Shown: one piece after another, positions 1 through 5,656 of the stretch
Position numbering within the stretch: position 1 is the stretch's first letter
Layout of the letters: every line of letters begins with the position of its first letter
NCBI GenBank assembly: GCA_027083075.1
Contig: JALWQQ010000064.1
Span: forward strand, 1-7,445
DNA: 7,445 bases
Direction: 5' to 3'
From: Campylobacteraceae bacterium
Lineage (GTDB): Bacteria; Campylobacterota; Campylobacteria; Campylobacterales; Sulfurovaceae
Program-made: the position numbers and the translations under genes
Notes under the pieces: generated by a model
The model's input: only the letters and a program-made list of their open reading frames with translations
Told to the model about the DNA's origin: nothing
Databases searched by the model: none

Positions 1-60
1 CACTCTGCTCATGCGCGATGATCGCCCATACCGAAGGACTCACCGCGCATGAGCAGAGTG
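1..60. repeat. Perfect 17-bp inverted repeat
   Basis: CACTCTGCTCATGCGCG at 1-17 is the exact reverse complement of 44-60, with 26 bases between. After one mismatch (18/43) three more pairs are possible (19-21 with 40-42). The repeat starts at the first base of the window, so the arms may extend further upstream. It overlaps the hisD tail and is not followed by a T-run, so it is not a standard intrinsic terminator. It could be an mRNA 3'-end stabilising hairpin, a protein-binding palindrome or a chance result of coding constraint. The symmetry is certain; the role is unknown. Confidence 0.85.
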
Positions 61-83
61 TGCGTATTCGACTAAACGGATAG
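1..83 (+). CDS. hisD: Histidinol dehydrogenase, C-terminal end (partial)
   Basis: The frame with codons starting at base 3 is open from the window edge to a TAG at 81-83 and ends in residues EGLTAH-EQSVRIRLNG. Histidinol dehydrogenases, which oxidise histidinol to histidine in the last two steps of histidine biosynthesis, end in a pattern of EGL-x-AH followed by a short V-x-x-R-[LV] tail. In the E. coli enzyme the Glu (414) is catalytic and the His (419) is a zinc ligand; the equivalents here are the codons at 33-35 and 48-50. The stop falls about as far after the His as in the family. Only some 26 codons are visible, so the assignment rests on this tail. The 17-bp inverted repeat at 1-60 lies inside this coding stretch. 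Confidence 0.62.
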   Translation, partial: LCSCAMIAHTEGLTAHEQSVRIRLNG

Positions 84-85
84 AT

Positions 86-108
86 AGAAGTTAATAGGCT
101 TCTTTTTT
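86..108 (+). terminator. Weak candidate intrinsic terminator after hisD
   Basis: AGAAG (86-90) can pair with CTTCT (99-103) across an 8-base loop and is followed by five more T residues (104-108). It lies just after the hisD stop and before ung. The stem is only 5 bp and A/T-rich, so it may be inefficient or accidental. Confidence 0.3.
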
Positions 109-149
109 CGTCAAGCGATTTAAAGTAAAGTGGTGTTAGGCTTTGGGTT

Positions 150-830
150 ATGAAACAACAGATAGCTTTGCACCCCTCGTGGTTGGCGCATTTGCAAGCG
201 GAGTTCGAGCAGTCCTATATGCGGCAACTGCGCAGTTTTTTGGTAGAGGAGATGCGCCGCGGCAAGAGGGTTTTCCCTGAACCGAAACTCTGGTTCAACG
301 CCCTCGATACCACGCCGCTTGATGAGGTCAAAGTGGTGATCATAGGGCAGGATCCCTACCCGACACCGGGAAATGCGCACGGGTTGTGCTTCTCGGTGCG
401 TCCCGAAGTCTCGCCGCTGCCCAAATCGCTTGTCAATATCTTTACGGAACTCAAAGAGGATACGGGCATCGATCGTTTCGCTTCGGGTTGTCTGCAAGGG
501 TGGGCGGAGCAAGGGGTGCTGCTGCTCAATGCGGTGCTGACCGTCGAAGCGGGCAAGCCCGGGTCGCACCAAGGCAAGGGGTGGGAGCGTTTTACCGATC
601 GCGTTATCGAGGTGATCAACCGCGAAAAAGAGGGGGTGATCTTTGTGCTTTGGGGTGCCTATGCGCAAAAGAAAGGCGCGATGATCGATACGCAGAGGCA
701 CCATGTCATTAAAGCGCCGCACCCCTCACCGCTTTCCGCTTATCGCGGATTTTTCGGTAGTAGACCGTTTTCAAAAATCAATCACTATTTACGTCAGCAA
801 GGTATCGGAGAGATCGACTGGTCATTATGA
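150..830 (+). CDS. ung: Uracil-DNA glycosylase, family 1
   Basis: The enzyme cuts uracil from DNA, the first step of base excision repair after cytosine deamination or dUTP misincorporation; it is cytosolic and acts alone. The 226-residue product is close to the usual length (E. coli 229). Motif A, GQDPY, is at about 66-70 with the catalytic Asp at 68; Phe81 in LCFSV should stack on uracil; LLLNAVLT at 124-131 holds the uracil-reading Asn127; motif B, HPSPLSA, at 191-197 carries the catalytic His191 and the minor-groove Leu. The residue after GQDPY is Pro where E. coli has His; GQDPYPTPG is a variant I recall from actinobacterial enzymes, so activity is expected. The first in-frame ATG matches the family start. 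No strong Shine-Dalgarno sequence is visible. The gene runs into a convergent tRNA cluster with no clear terminator between. Confidence 0.97.
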   Translation: MKQQIALHPSWLAHLQAEFEQSYMRQLRSFLVEEMRRGKRVFPEPKLWFNALDTTPLDEVKVVIIGQDPYPTPGNAHGLCFSVRPEVSPLPKSLVNIFTELKEDTGIDRFASGCLQGWAEQGVLLLNAVLTVEAGKPGSHQGKGWERFTDRVIEVINREKEGVIFVLWGAYAQKKGAMIDTQRHHVIKAPHPSPLSAYRGFFGSRPFSKINHYLRQQGIGEIDWSL

Positions 831-852
831 TGTGTAAAGGAAGTTGAGAAGC

Positions 853-929
853 TGGCGCGGTGGACGGGACTCGAACCCGCGACCTCCGCCGTGACAGGGC
901 GGCATTCTAACCAACTGAACTACCACCGC
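853..929 (-). tRNA. tRNA-Asp (GTC)
   Basis: Read on the minus strand it folds as a full cloverleaf of 77 bases including an encoded CCA (855-853). The acceptor stem is GCGGTGG (929-923) with CCACCGC (863-857), with discriminator G856. The anticodon arm is CCGCC-CTGTCAC-GGCGG, placing anticodon GTC at 895-893. The T arm GCGGG-TTCGAGT-CCCGT pairs with one G-U. It is the last gene of the Lys-Val-Asp cluster. No clear terminator hairpin follows before the 3' end of ung. Confidence 0.98.
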
Positions 930-938
930 AAGGTAGTA

Positions 939-1014
939 TGGTGGTCGCTAGTGGACTCGAACCACTGGCATCCACCTTGTAAGGGTGGCGCTCTACCAAC
1001 TGAGCTAAGCGACC
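939..1014 (-). tRNA. tRNA-Val (TAC)
   Basis: Minus-strand cloverleaf of 76 bases with encoded CCA (941-939). The acceptor stem is GGTCGCT (1014-1008) with AGCGACC (949-943), with discriminator A942. The anticodon arm CCACC-CTTACAA-GGTGG gives anticodon TAC at 981-979. The T arm is AGTGG-TTCGAGT-CCACT. It lies 9 bases upstream of tRNA-Asp and 18 downstream of tRNA-Lys, consistent with one precursor transcript. Confidence 0.98.
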
Positions 1015-1032
1015 ATGTTTTCGGATAGGTGG

Positions 1033-1108
1033 TGGTGACCCGTCTTGGGTTCGAACCAAGGGCCCACTCCTTAAAAGGGAGTTGCTCTACCGACTGAGCT
1101 AACGGGTC
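1033..1108 (-). tRNA. tRNA-Lys (TTT)
   Basis: Minus-strand cloverleaf of 76 bases with encoded CCA (1035-1033). The acceptor stem is GACCCGT (1108-1102) with ACGGGTC (1043-1037), with discriminator A1036. The anticodon arm ACTCC-CTTTTAA-GGAGT gives anticodon TTT at 1075-1073. The T arm is CTTGG-TTCGAAC-CCAAG. It is the first gene of the cluster, about 12 bases downstream of the predicted transcription start of a very strong promoter. Confidence 0.98.
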
Positions 1109-1127
1109 GTCGCGATAAGTGGGCGAA

Positions 1128-1156
1128 ATTATAACTTACAAAGCTTTAATTGTCAA
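1128..1156 (-). promoter_or_regulatory. Perfect-consensus sigma70 promoter for the tRNA cluster
   Basis: On the minus strand TTGACA (1156-1151) and TATAAT (1133-1128) are separated by exactly 17 bases, so both hexamers and the spacing are ideal. Transcription should start near A1120, about 12 bases before tRNA-Lys. The stretch between -10 and the start reads TTCGCCC; a GC-rich discriminator like this is typical of stable-RNA promoters under stringent (ppGpp) control, which is an inference here. The promoter lies in the gap after the pncC stop, so the tRNAs do not depend on pncC transcription. Confidence 0.93.
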
Positions 1157-1172
1157 TGACAAATCGCAAAAA

Positions 1173-1670
1173 TTACCATCCGTTTATGAGGGCATCGAGA
1201 AGTTTTTCGTACCCGAAGTAGACGCTTTGCTCTTGCACGGCGTGCCGATCGCCTTTGAAGTGTTGCAGGAAAATCCTTTTATTCTCAGGCGTTTTGATGC
1301 CGATATAGACGGTGCCGACGGGTTTAAGCGGCGTGCCGCCGTCCGGACCGGCGATGCCCGATACCGCTACGGCATAGTCGCACTCGGCACGCTTGGCGAT
1401 GCCCTCAAGCATCGCATCGACGCAGGCTTCGCTTACTGCACCGACACTTTGCAAAATCTCTTCGGAGACACCGAGCCAGCGATGTTTTATCTCGTTGGCA
1501 TAGGTTACCATCGCACCGTGAAAGACATGCGATGCGCCCGGTATCTTTGTGAGTGTGGCGGCAAATCTGCCGCCCGTGCAGCTTTCGGCAAAGGAGACGG
1601 TTGCATCTTTCTCTTCAAGAAGCGCAACGATACTTCGCGCCATCTCTTCTATGTTGTCTACTCTCTTCAT
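1173..1670 (-). CDS. pncC: Nicotinamide-nucleotide amidase (CinA C-terminal family)
   Basis: PncC deamidates nicotinamide mononucleotide to nicotinate mononucleotide, returning the product of DNA ligase and other NAD consumers to NAD synthesis in the cytosol. The 165-residue protein is a single CinA C-terminal domain without the N-terminal molybdopterin-binding-like domain of full CinA, similar in size to E. coli YgaD/PncC. Family motifs are SFAESCTGG (26-34, with the likely catalytic Ser30), VTYANEIK (55-62), GAVSE (77-81), SGIAGPDGG (104-112), KPVGTVY (116-122) and GDRHAVQ (140-146). The ATG at 1670-1668 aligns with the start of E. coli PncC, whereas the next ATG (codon 10) would trim the first helix. 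There is no room for a ribosome binding site downstream of the predicted promoter, so the mRNA may be leaderless. Confidence 0.93.
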   Translation of the reverse strand: MKRVDNIEEMARSIVALLEEKDATVSFAESCTGGRFAATLTKIPGASHVFHGAMVTYANEIKHRWLGVSEEILQSVGAVSEACVDAMLEGIAKRAECDYAVAVSGIAGPDGGTPLKPVGTVYIGIKTPENKRIFLQHFKGDRHAVQEQSVYFGYEKLLDALINGW

Positions 1671-1676
1671 ACGGAA

Positions 1677-1705
1677 ATTATAGCACGTTTGACAACTTTT
1701 GACAC
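1677..1705 (-). promoter_or_regulatory. pncC promoter with extended -10
   Basis: On the minus strand TGC-TATAAT gives a perfect extended -10 element, with the TATAAT at 1682-1677. GTGTCA (1705-1700) stands 17 bases upstream and matches four of six -35 positions. With normal spacing the start would be at or next to base 1670, the A of the pncC ATG. The same ten bases, GTGCTATAAT, occur in the antitoxin promoter near 6330. Confidence 0.72.
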
Positions 1706-1719
1706 TCTTTAGATAGAGT
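1689..1719 (+). promoter_or_regulatory. Tentative promoter for the riboswitch operon
   Basis: TTGACA at 1689-1694 is a perfect -35 hexamer, and TAGAGT at 1714-1719 matches four of six -10 positions at a long 19-base spacing. This would start transcription near 1726, a few bases before the riboswitch P1 helix at 1734, which is the geometry one expects. A second TTGACA at 1699-1704 has no good -10 partner at normal spacing. The elements sit back to back with the pncC promoter. Confidence 0.35.
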
Positions 1720-1733
1720 TACGGTATGTGTAA

Positions 1734-1891
1734 ATGTTTGAAAAAGCCAAACCTATCGTGAGGTAGGGACGGAAAGCCACGGGTCTGCTCTATTTCCGTG
1801 TGGCTTTGCATCGAACGGTGGTTGATTTGTTTTTCGATGCAAAACCTTCGCGCAATAAACAAAAAGGGCAGATAGCCGGGTTGCCAAACAT
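1734..1891 (+). promoter_or_regulatory. Cyclic-di-GMP class I riboswitch (GEMM-I)
   Basis: The leader RNA carries the conserved core of the c-di-GMP-I aptamer. P1 is ATGTTTG (1734-1740) with CAAACAT (1885-1891). Aligned to Vc2 numbering, G14 is G1740, A18 is A1744, G20 is G1746, A47 is A1773, A48 is A1774, and C92/C93 are C1884/C1885. The second hairpin CCTATC-GTGA-GGTAGG (1752-1767) has a GNRA tetraloop able to dock in the CACGGGTCT receptor side (1778-1786). The 3' core GCCGGGTTGCC is at 1875-1885. The 21-46 pair is swapped from G-C to C-G (C1747-G1772). G at position 20 points to c-di-GMP rather than cGAMP. The arm between 1776 and 1873 is much longer than in Vc2 and holds extra hairpins. 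It lies upstream of two unknown genes with the terminator and ribosome site expected of an expression platform. Confidence 0.93.
1805..1843 (+). repeat. Extra 10-bp hairpin in the riboswitch arm
   Basis: TTTGCATCGA (1805-1814) is the exact reverse complement of TCGATGCAAA (1834-1843), with a 19-base loop. It falls in the variable arm of the aptamer, between the receptor strand and the 3' core, and has no T-run after it, so it is a structural insertion rather than a terminator. Confidence 0.7.
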
Positions 1892-1916
1892 GCTTTTTCA
1901 AAGCATGCTCCTTTTT
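1889..1916 (+). terminator. Riboswitch expression-platform terminator
   Basis: CATGCTTT (1889-1896) pairs with AAAGCATG (1900-1907) across a 3-base loop, followed by CTCC and five T residues (1912-1916). The first three stem bases, CAT 1889-1891, are also the end of the riboswitch P1 3' strand, so P1 and the full terminator exclude each other. Ligand-stabilised P1 would leave only a 5-bp stem, suggesting that c-di-GMP turns the operon on by antitermination. The T-run is interrupted by CTCC after the stem, which lowers confidence in strong termination. Confidence 0.65.
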
Positions 1917-1953
1917 CGCATCTTACACGTTTTATATTGTTTAGCAAAAGGAG
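1908..1953 (+). promoter_or_regulatory. Ribosome binding site with upstream anti-SD
   Basis: AAAAGGAG at 1946-1953 is a strong Shine-Dalgarno sequence 6 bases before the ATG at 1960. CTCCTTTT at 1908-1915, directly after the terminator stem, is its exact 8-base complement, with a 30-base loop between. Pairing would hide the ribosome site, giving a second, translational layer of control. The complementarity is seen; its use is inferred. Confidence 0.6.
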
Positions 1954-1959
1954 TTACGC

Positions 1960-2199
1960 ATGCAACATCGGTCTATTGTTAAGGCAAGAGCACTATTTGT
2001 AGTTATAAGTATCGTTCTTGCAAGCTATCATCTCTTGATATTATCACCTACTTCCGGTGTAAGTGCATCGGATCATCGATATATTTCTACCATAGAGCCA
2101 AGATTGGCAACGTTTAATGCGTTTTATCACGACAGTGCAATAAATGACGATCAAAACGATAGCTGGATCGATATGCTGCATCATCGTATCGCAATTTAA
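1960..2199 (+). CDS. Small secreted or anchored peptide, unknown function
   Basis: I do not recognise this 79-residue protein. Its N-terminus has the shape of a signal peptide or membrane anchor: a basic stretch (QHRSIVKAR, 2-10), a hydrophobic run of about 18 residues (11-28), then small and polar residues with V-S-A at 34-36 as a possible signal peptidase I site. Cleavage there would release about 43 residues, rich in Asp, His and Asn and without Cys. A strong AAGGAG 6 bases upstream supports the start. It is the first gene after the c-di-GMP riboswitch, and the next gene begins 26 bases after its stop, so the two are probably one operon. Its codons are visibly A/T-richer than those of ileS or gatA, hinting at different ancestry. 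It could be a leader-like or signalling peptide, or the remnant of a longer secreted protein. Confidence 0.72.
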   Translation: MQHRSIVKARALFVVISIVLASYHLLILSPTSGVSASDHRYISTIEPRLATFNAFYHDSAINDDQNDSWIDMLHHRIAI

Positions 2200-2225
2200 A
2201 CGTCTATCGGATTCAGGTGAAGCGA

Positions 2226-2852
2226 ATGAGAAAATATATCGTGGTATTTACCGTTTTTATACTTTTTTATGCCACCATATTTTTAGTCCAAAAGTTGCTT
2301 TCGGCGCCGTCGAAGCAGACCATACGAAGCGAAAATATCTATCAAACATACGGGCTAAGAGCCGTGATGCTCGATAGCGATGAGACGATAAGCGTGGCGT
2401 GCCCTGCGGACTCGGGCAAGGATGGCAAGAGAATTGATGCCCTGTTTGTGCCGATATCGCCGGAAAAGATCAAGGGCAAGATGCCTCAAGTGTGGCGGGG
2501 TGCGCAGGTGGCATTTATTATCGAGGCAAAACCTCGGTTGTTGCAACAGCTTTCTACTCACGATACGATCGTTTTGCCGACAAAAAGAGGGCATCGACCC
2601 TACAAGATCGTCCGTGTTCATCATACGCATAGAAAAAGTACGGTGGTCGAGGGGAGTTATCGTATGAACGGTACGAGCTATTCGGCGGTTATCAGTGGGC
2701 GTGGCACACTTCTTTTTGCCAGTTATTCGACGCCGGAGGGCGCCTACGATATCGAGTCTGTAGGTCATTACGGGTATGTCTATTTTCACAAGCCGCACCG
2801 CAAGCATTCGGAGGACAAGGAGGGTGTGGTGCATATCACAAGAGCACCTTAA
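2226..2852 (+). CDS. Membrane-anchored protein, unknown, propeptide-like C-terminal half
   Basis: This 208-residue protein has an N-terminal hydrophobic segment (about 4-21) preceded by MRK and followed by QKLLSAPSK, so it is likely an inner-membrane anchor with the rest in the periplasm; cleavage after LSA is unlikely because Pro follows. The C-terminal half contains a pattern resembling the propeptide region of some secreted M12-type zinc peptidases: a basic-ended strand, then V-x-G, a [12 protein letters not shown] segment and [10 protein letters not shown]. No zinc-binding HExxH is present and the protein ends without a catalytic domain, so it could be an inhibitor-like or sensor domain. 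This is motif resemblance only. An AGGTGA 5 bases before the ATG at 2226 favours that start; an upstream GTG at 2217 would add three residues. The gene follows the 79-residue peptide and should share its riboswitch. Confidence 0.75.
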   Translation: MRKYIVVFTVFILFYATIFLVQKLLSAPSKQTIRSENIYQTYGLRAVMLDSDETISVACPADSGKDGKRIDALFVPISPEKIKGKMPQVWRGAQVAFIIEAKPRLLQQLSTHDTIVLPTKRGHRPYKIVRVHHTHRKSTVVEGSYRMNGTSYSAVISGRGTLLFASYSTPEGAYDIESVGHYGYVYFHKPHRKHSEDKEGVVHITRAP

Positions 2853-2864
2853 ACGCCCTTAGGG

Positions 2865-2870
2865 TACAAT
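2865..2870 (+). promoter_or_regulatory. Possible ileS -10 element
   Basis: TACAAT in the gap before ileS matches five of six -10 positions. No good -35 is seen 16-18 bases upstream, which is common in Campylobacterota promoters. Transcription would start near 2877, giving ileS a source of mRNA independent of the riboswitch operon. Confidence 0.35.
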
Positions 2871-2902
2871 CACGGGAAACTTCACAAAAGGCACTCTTGT
2901 CG

Positions 2903-5656
2903 ATGGACTATAAAGCAACACTCCTGCTTCCCAAAACCGACTTTCCGATGCGCGGCAACCTGCCCAAAAACGAACCTGCGCGCTACGCCGAATGGTTCGA
3001 AAAGGGCGTGTACGAAAAGATGAAGCGTCGTCGCGAGGGCGCACCGCTCTTTACGCTGCACGACGGTCCGCCGTACGCCAACGGCGATATCCATATCGGA
3101 CATGCGCTCAACAAGATCCTTAAAGATATCATCGTCAAGTTCAACTATTTTCAGGGGCGTGCGGTACGCTTGACGCCGGGCTGGGACTGTCACGGCTTGC
3201 CGATCGAGCAAAAGGTGGAAGAAAAAATCGGCAAAGCGAAAAAAGAGGCGATGCCTACCGAGGCGTTTCGCGCGCTTTGTCGCGAGCATGCGGCGACCTA
3301 CATCGACATTCAACGAGAGAGCTTCAAAAAGCTGGGGGTGATCGCCGATTGGGAACACCCCTATGTGACGATGGATTTTAAGTTTGAGGCAAACATCTAC
3401 CGCACCCTCTGCGACATTGCGCGCAAAGGGCTTTTGGTGGAGCGCCACAAGCCGATCTACTGGTCATGGGCGGCGCAGACGGCGTTGGCGGATGCGGAGG
3501 TGGAATATAAAGAGAAAGAGGATTACTCTATCTATGTACACTTCGAACTCTCCGATGCGGCAAAAGAGCGTCTCGATATACACGGCAAAGCGGGGGTTGT
3601 GATCTGGACGACCACGCCGTGGACGCTGCCTGCTAACACAGGTATTGCGATTCATCCCGACGAGATGTATGTGCTCACTTCAGACGGGCATATCGTCGCC
3701 GAAGCGCGCTATGATGCGATGATCGAAGAGGGGGTTGTCAGCGGTCATGCAGATCGCAAGATCGCGGCGACGGAGCTTGAGGGGCTCTTGGCGATCAATC
3801 CGCTCAACGGCAGACCCTCTACGATCGTTTTGGGCGAGCATGTCGAGATGAGCGGCGGTACGGGAGCGGTACATACCGCACCGGGACACGGAGAGGATGA
3901 CTACCGCGTCGGGCTTAAGTACGATTTGGAAGTGATCATGCCGGTGGACGAGAGGGGATGCTATGACGAGTCGGTTGTCGGTAAAAACCTGCTTCCCGAG
4001 CCCGAGAAGTTCGTGGGGTTGCATATCTTCAAAGCCAACGAGCCGATCTTGGAACTTTTGGGCGAAAATCTGCTTAAAGTGAGCAAATTTACCCACTCTT
4101 ACCCGCACTGCTGGCGTACAAAAAAACCGCTGATTTACCGTGCAACCAACCAGTGGTTCATCGCCGTGGACGGTACGCCCGAAGGGGCGCAAAAGAGCCT
4201 GCGCGAGATCGCGTTGGAGGCGATCGAATCGGTCGCTTTCTATCCCGATACGGCAAAAAACAGGCTGAAGCCGATGATCGAGCAGCGTCCCGATTGGTGC
4301 ATCTCACGTCAGCGCAGCTGGGGAGTGCCGATCGCCTTCTTTAGAGACAAACGCACCAAAGAGGTGATCTTGGACGAAGCGGTGCTTGCGCACATCGCCG
4401 CACTCTTTGACGAGCACGGCGCCGATGCGTGGTACAAGTTCGATATCGTGCAGTTGCTTCCCGCAAATAGCGGTTACGATCCCGAAAGCCTCGAAAAGAT
4501 CGAAGATATCCTCGATGTCTGGTTCGATAGCGGTTCAACATGGAACAGCGTACTGCTTAGCGGTAACTACGATGCAGGCGCGTATCCCGCTTCGCTCTAT
4601 CTCGAGGGTAGCGATCAGCACCGCGGATGGTTCCAATCCTCTCTCTTGCTTAGCGCTGCGCTGCACGCCAAAGCGCCGTATGAAAATCTCTTGACGCACG
4701 GCTTTACGGTGGACGAGAAGGGCGAGAAGATGTCCAAGTCCAAAGGCAATGTCGTCGCACCCGAAAAGGTGATGCAGCAGTACGGTTCGGAGATCTTGCG
4801 TCTATGGGTAGCGCTGAGTGACTATCAAGCCGACCTGAAGATCAGTGACAATATCTTGAAGCAGACTGCCGAGCAGTACCGCAAGCTACGCAACACCTTC
4901 CGCTTTTTGCTTGCCAATATCGACGATCTGAACACACCACTCGAGACTGAGGCACTCGGCGCACTCGATCGCTGGATCCTTGCCAAGGCGGCGACGGTCT
5001 TCGAGAGCGTGCGTCAAAGCTTCGAGGCGTACGACTTCCTTAAAGCTTTTGCGACACTTAACCACTTTGTCACCAACGAGCTTAGCGGTATCTACCTCGA
5101 TATCACCAAAGATCGCCTCTACTGCGATGCCAAAGAGGCATCGAGCCGACGCGCGACGCAAACGGCGATGTACCATATCGCCAAAGCGATGCTGCTGCTG
5201 GTTGCGCCGGTGCTAACCTATACCGCCGATGAGGTGCTCTCTTATGCGCCCGCGGTACTTCGAGGCGATGCGGAAGATATCTTCGACATGAGTTATGCGC
5301 CGATACCGAGCATCGAAGCGCCTTTTGACGATGCGCTCTTGCTTGAGGCGCGCGAGAAGTTCTATGAGATCGTCGACGGACTTAAAAAAGAGAAGCGCAT
5401 CAAAGCGACGCTAGAGCTGGAGATCGTCGGCGATTGCACGCGTTTTGGCTTGGATGAGGCGAAAGACCTTGAGGATTGGTTTGTTGTTTCCGCCTGTAAA
5501 GATGCAAGCGAGACGGAGAAGCTGGCGAGCTTCGAGGCGGGCGATCTTCGCTTCGATGTGCATCGAGCATCGGGTCACAAATGCCCGAGATGTTGGCGCT
5601 ATGCGGCGGAGGCGGAAGAGAGCCTTTGCGGACGCTGCCAAGAGGTGATCGGCTGA
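2903..5656 (+). CDS. ileS: Isoleucine--tRNA ligase
   Basis: IleRS charges tRNA-Ile with isoleucine and hydrolyses mischarged valine; it is an essential cytosolic class I synthetase. The 917-residue product has the family order: N-terminal [15 protein letters not shown] signature at 64-67, [10 protein letters not shown] at about 93-102, the CP1 editing domain with [11 protein letters not shown] at about 235-245, [10 protein letters not shown] at about 465-474, [10 protein letters not shown], and KMSKS at 609-613. The C-terminal zinc site has Cys894, Cys897, Cys909 and Cys912, typical of bacterial type 1 IleRS. The ATG at 2903 aligns with the E. coli start region. A TTG six bases upstream (2897) has better spacing to AAAAGG (2886-2891) and would add two residues, so the start is not settled. 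The stop overlaps the next gene. Confidence 0.97.
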   Translation: MDYKATLLLPKTDFPMRGNLPKNEPARYAEWFEKGVYEKMKRRREGAPLFTLHDGPPYANGDIHIGHALNKILKDIIVKFNYFQGRAVRLTPGWDCHGLPIEQKVEEKIGKAKKEAMPTEAFRALCREHAATYIDIQRESFKKLGVIADWEHPYVTMDFKFEANIYRTLCDIARKGLLVERHKPIYWSWAAQTALADAEVEYKEKEDYSIYVHFELSDAAKERLDIHGKAGVVIWTTTPWTLPANTGIAIHPDEMYVLTSDGHIVAEARYDAMIEEGVVSGHADRKIAATELEGLLAINPLNGRPSTIVLGEHVEMSGGTGAVHTAPGHGEDDYRVGLKYDLEVIMPVDERGCYDESVVGKNLLPEPEKFVGLHIFKANEPILELLGENLLKVSKFTHSYPHCWRTKKPLIYRATNQWFIAVDGTPEGAQKSLREIALEAIESVAFYPDTAKNRLKPMIEQRPDWCISRQRSWGVPIAFFRDKRTKEVILDEAVLAHIAALFDEHGADAWYKFDIVQLLPANSGYDPESLEKIEDILDVWFDSGSTWNSVLLSGNYDAGAYPASLYLEGSDQHRGWFQSSLLLSAALHAKAPYENLLTHGFTVDEKGEKMSKSKGNVVAPEKVMQQYGSEILRLWVALSDYQADLKISDNILKQTAEQYRKLRNTFRFLLANIDDLNTPLETEALGALDRWILAKAATVFESVRQSFEAYDFLKAFATLNHFVTNELSGIYLDITKDRLYCDAKEASSRRATQTAMYHIAKAMLLLVAPVLTYTADEVLSYAPAVLRGDAEDIFDMSYAPIPSIEAPFDDALLLEAREKFYEIVDGLKKEKRIKATLELEIVGDCTRFGLDEAKDLEDWFVVSACKDASETEKLASFEAGDLRFDVHRASGHKCPRCWRYAAEAEESLCGRCQEVIG

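Noticed and set aside
1..60. Intrinsic terminator
   Set aside because: The stem is strong but the bases after it (from 61) are not a T-run, and it lies within the hisD frame.
120..722. Minus-strand open frame of about 200 codons opposite ung
   Set aside because: Antisense shadow of a well-conserved ung gene, with no recognisable motif.
1119..1712. Long plus-strand open frame of about 197 codons opposite pncC
   Set aside because: It is the shadow of pncC, whose strand shows clear family motifs; the plus-strand product has none and its start overlaps the tRNA promoter.
1734..1891. cGAMP-type (GEMM-Ib) riboswitch
   Set aside because: The selectivity position 20 is G (1746), not the A typical of cGAMP-preferring variants; binding tests would still be needed to exclude mixed specificity.
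1933..1938. TATATT as a -10 for the 79-residue gene
   Set aside because: Only a partial match in A/T-rich DNA with no good -35; a start here would skip the riboswitch and was not convincing.
1719..1982. Several short open frames across the pncC-peptide gap on both strands
   Set aside because: The base pattern there is explained by riboswitch structure, and the frames lack ribosome sites.
2217..2225. GTG start for the second riboswitch-controlled gene
   Set aside because: The GTG lies within AGGTGA, which makes a well-spaced ribosome site for the ATG at 2226.
2355..2834. Minus-strand open frame of about 159 codons opposite the second riboswitch-controlled gene
   Set aside because: No ribosome site or family motif; the plus strand has a membrane anchor, ribosome site and operon context.
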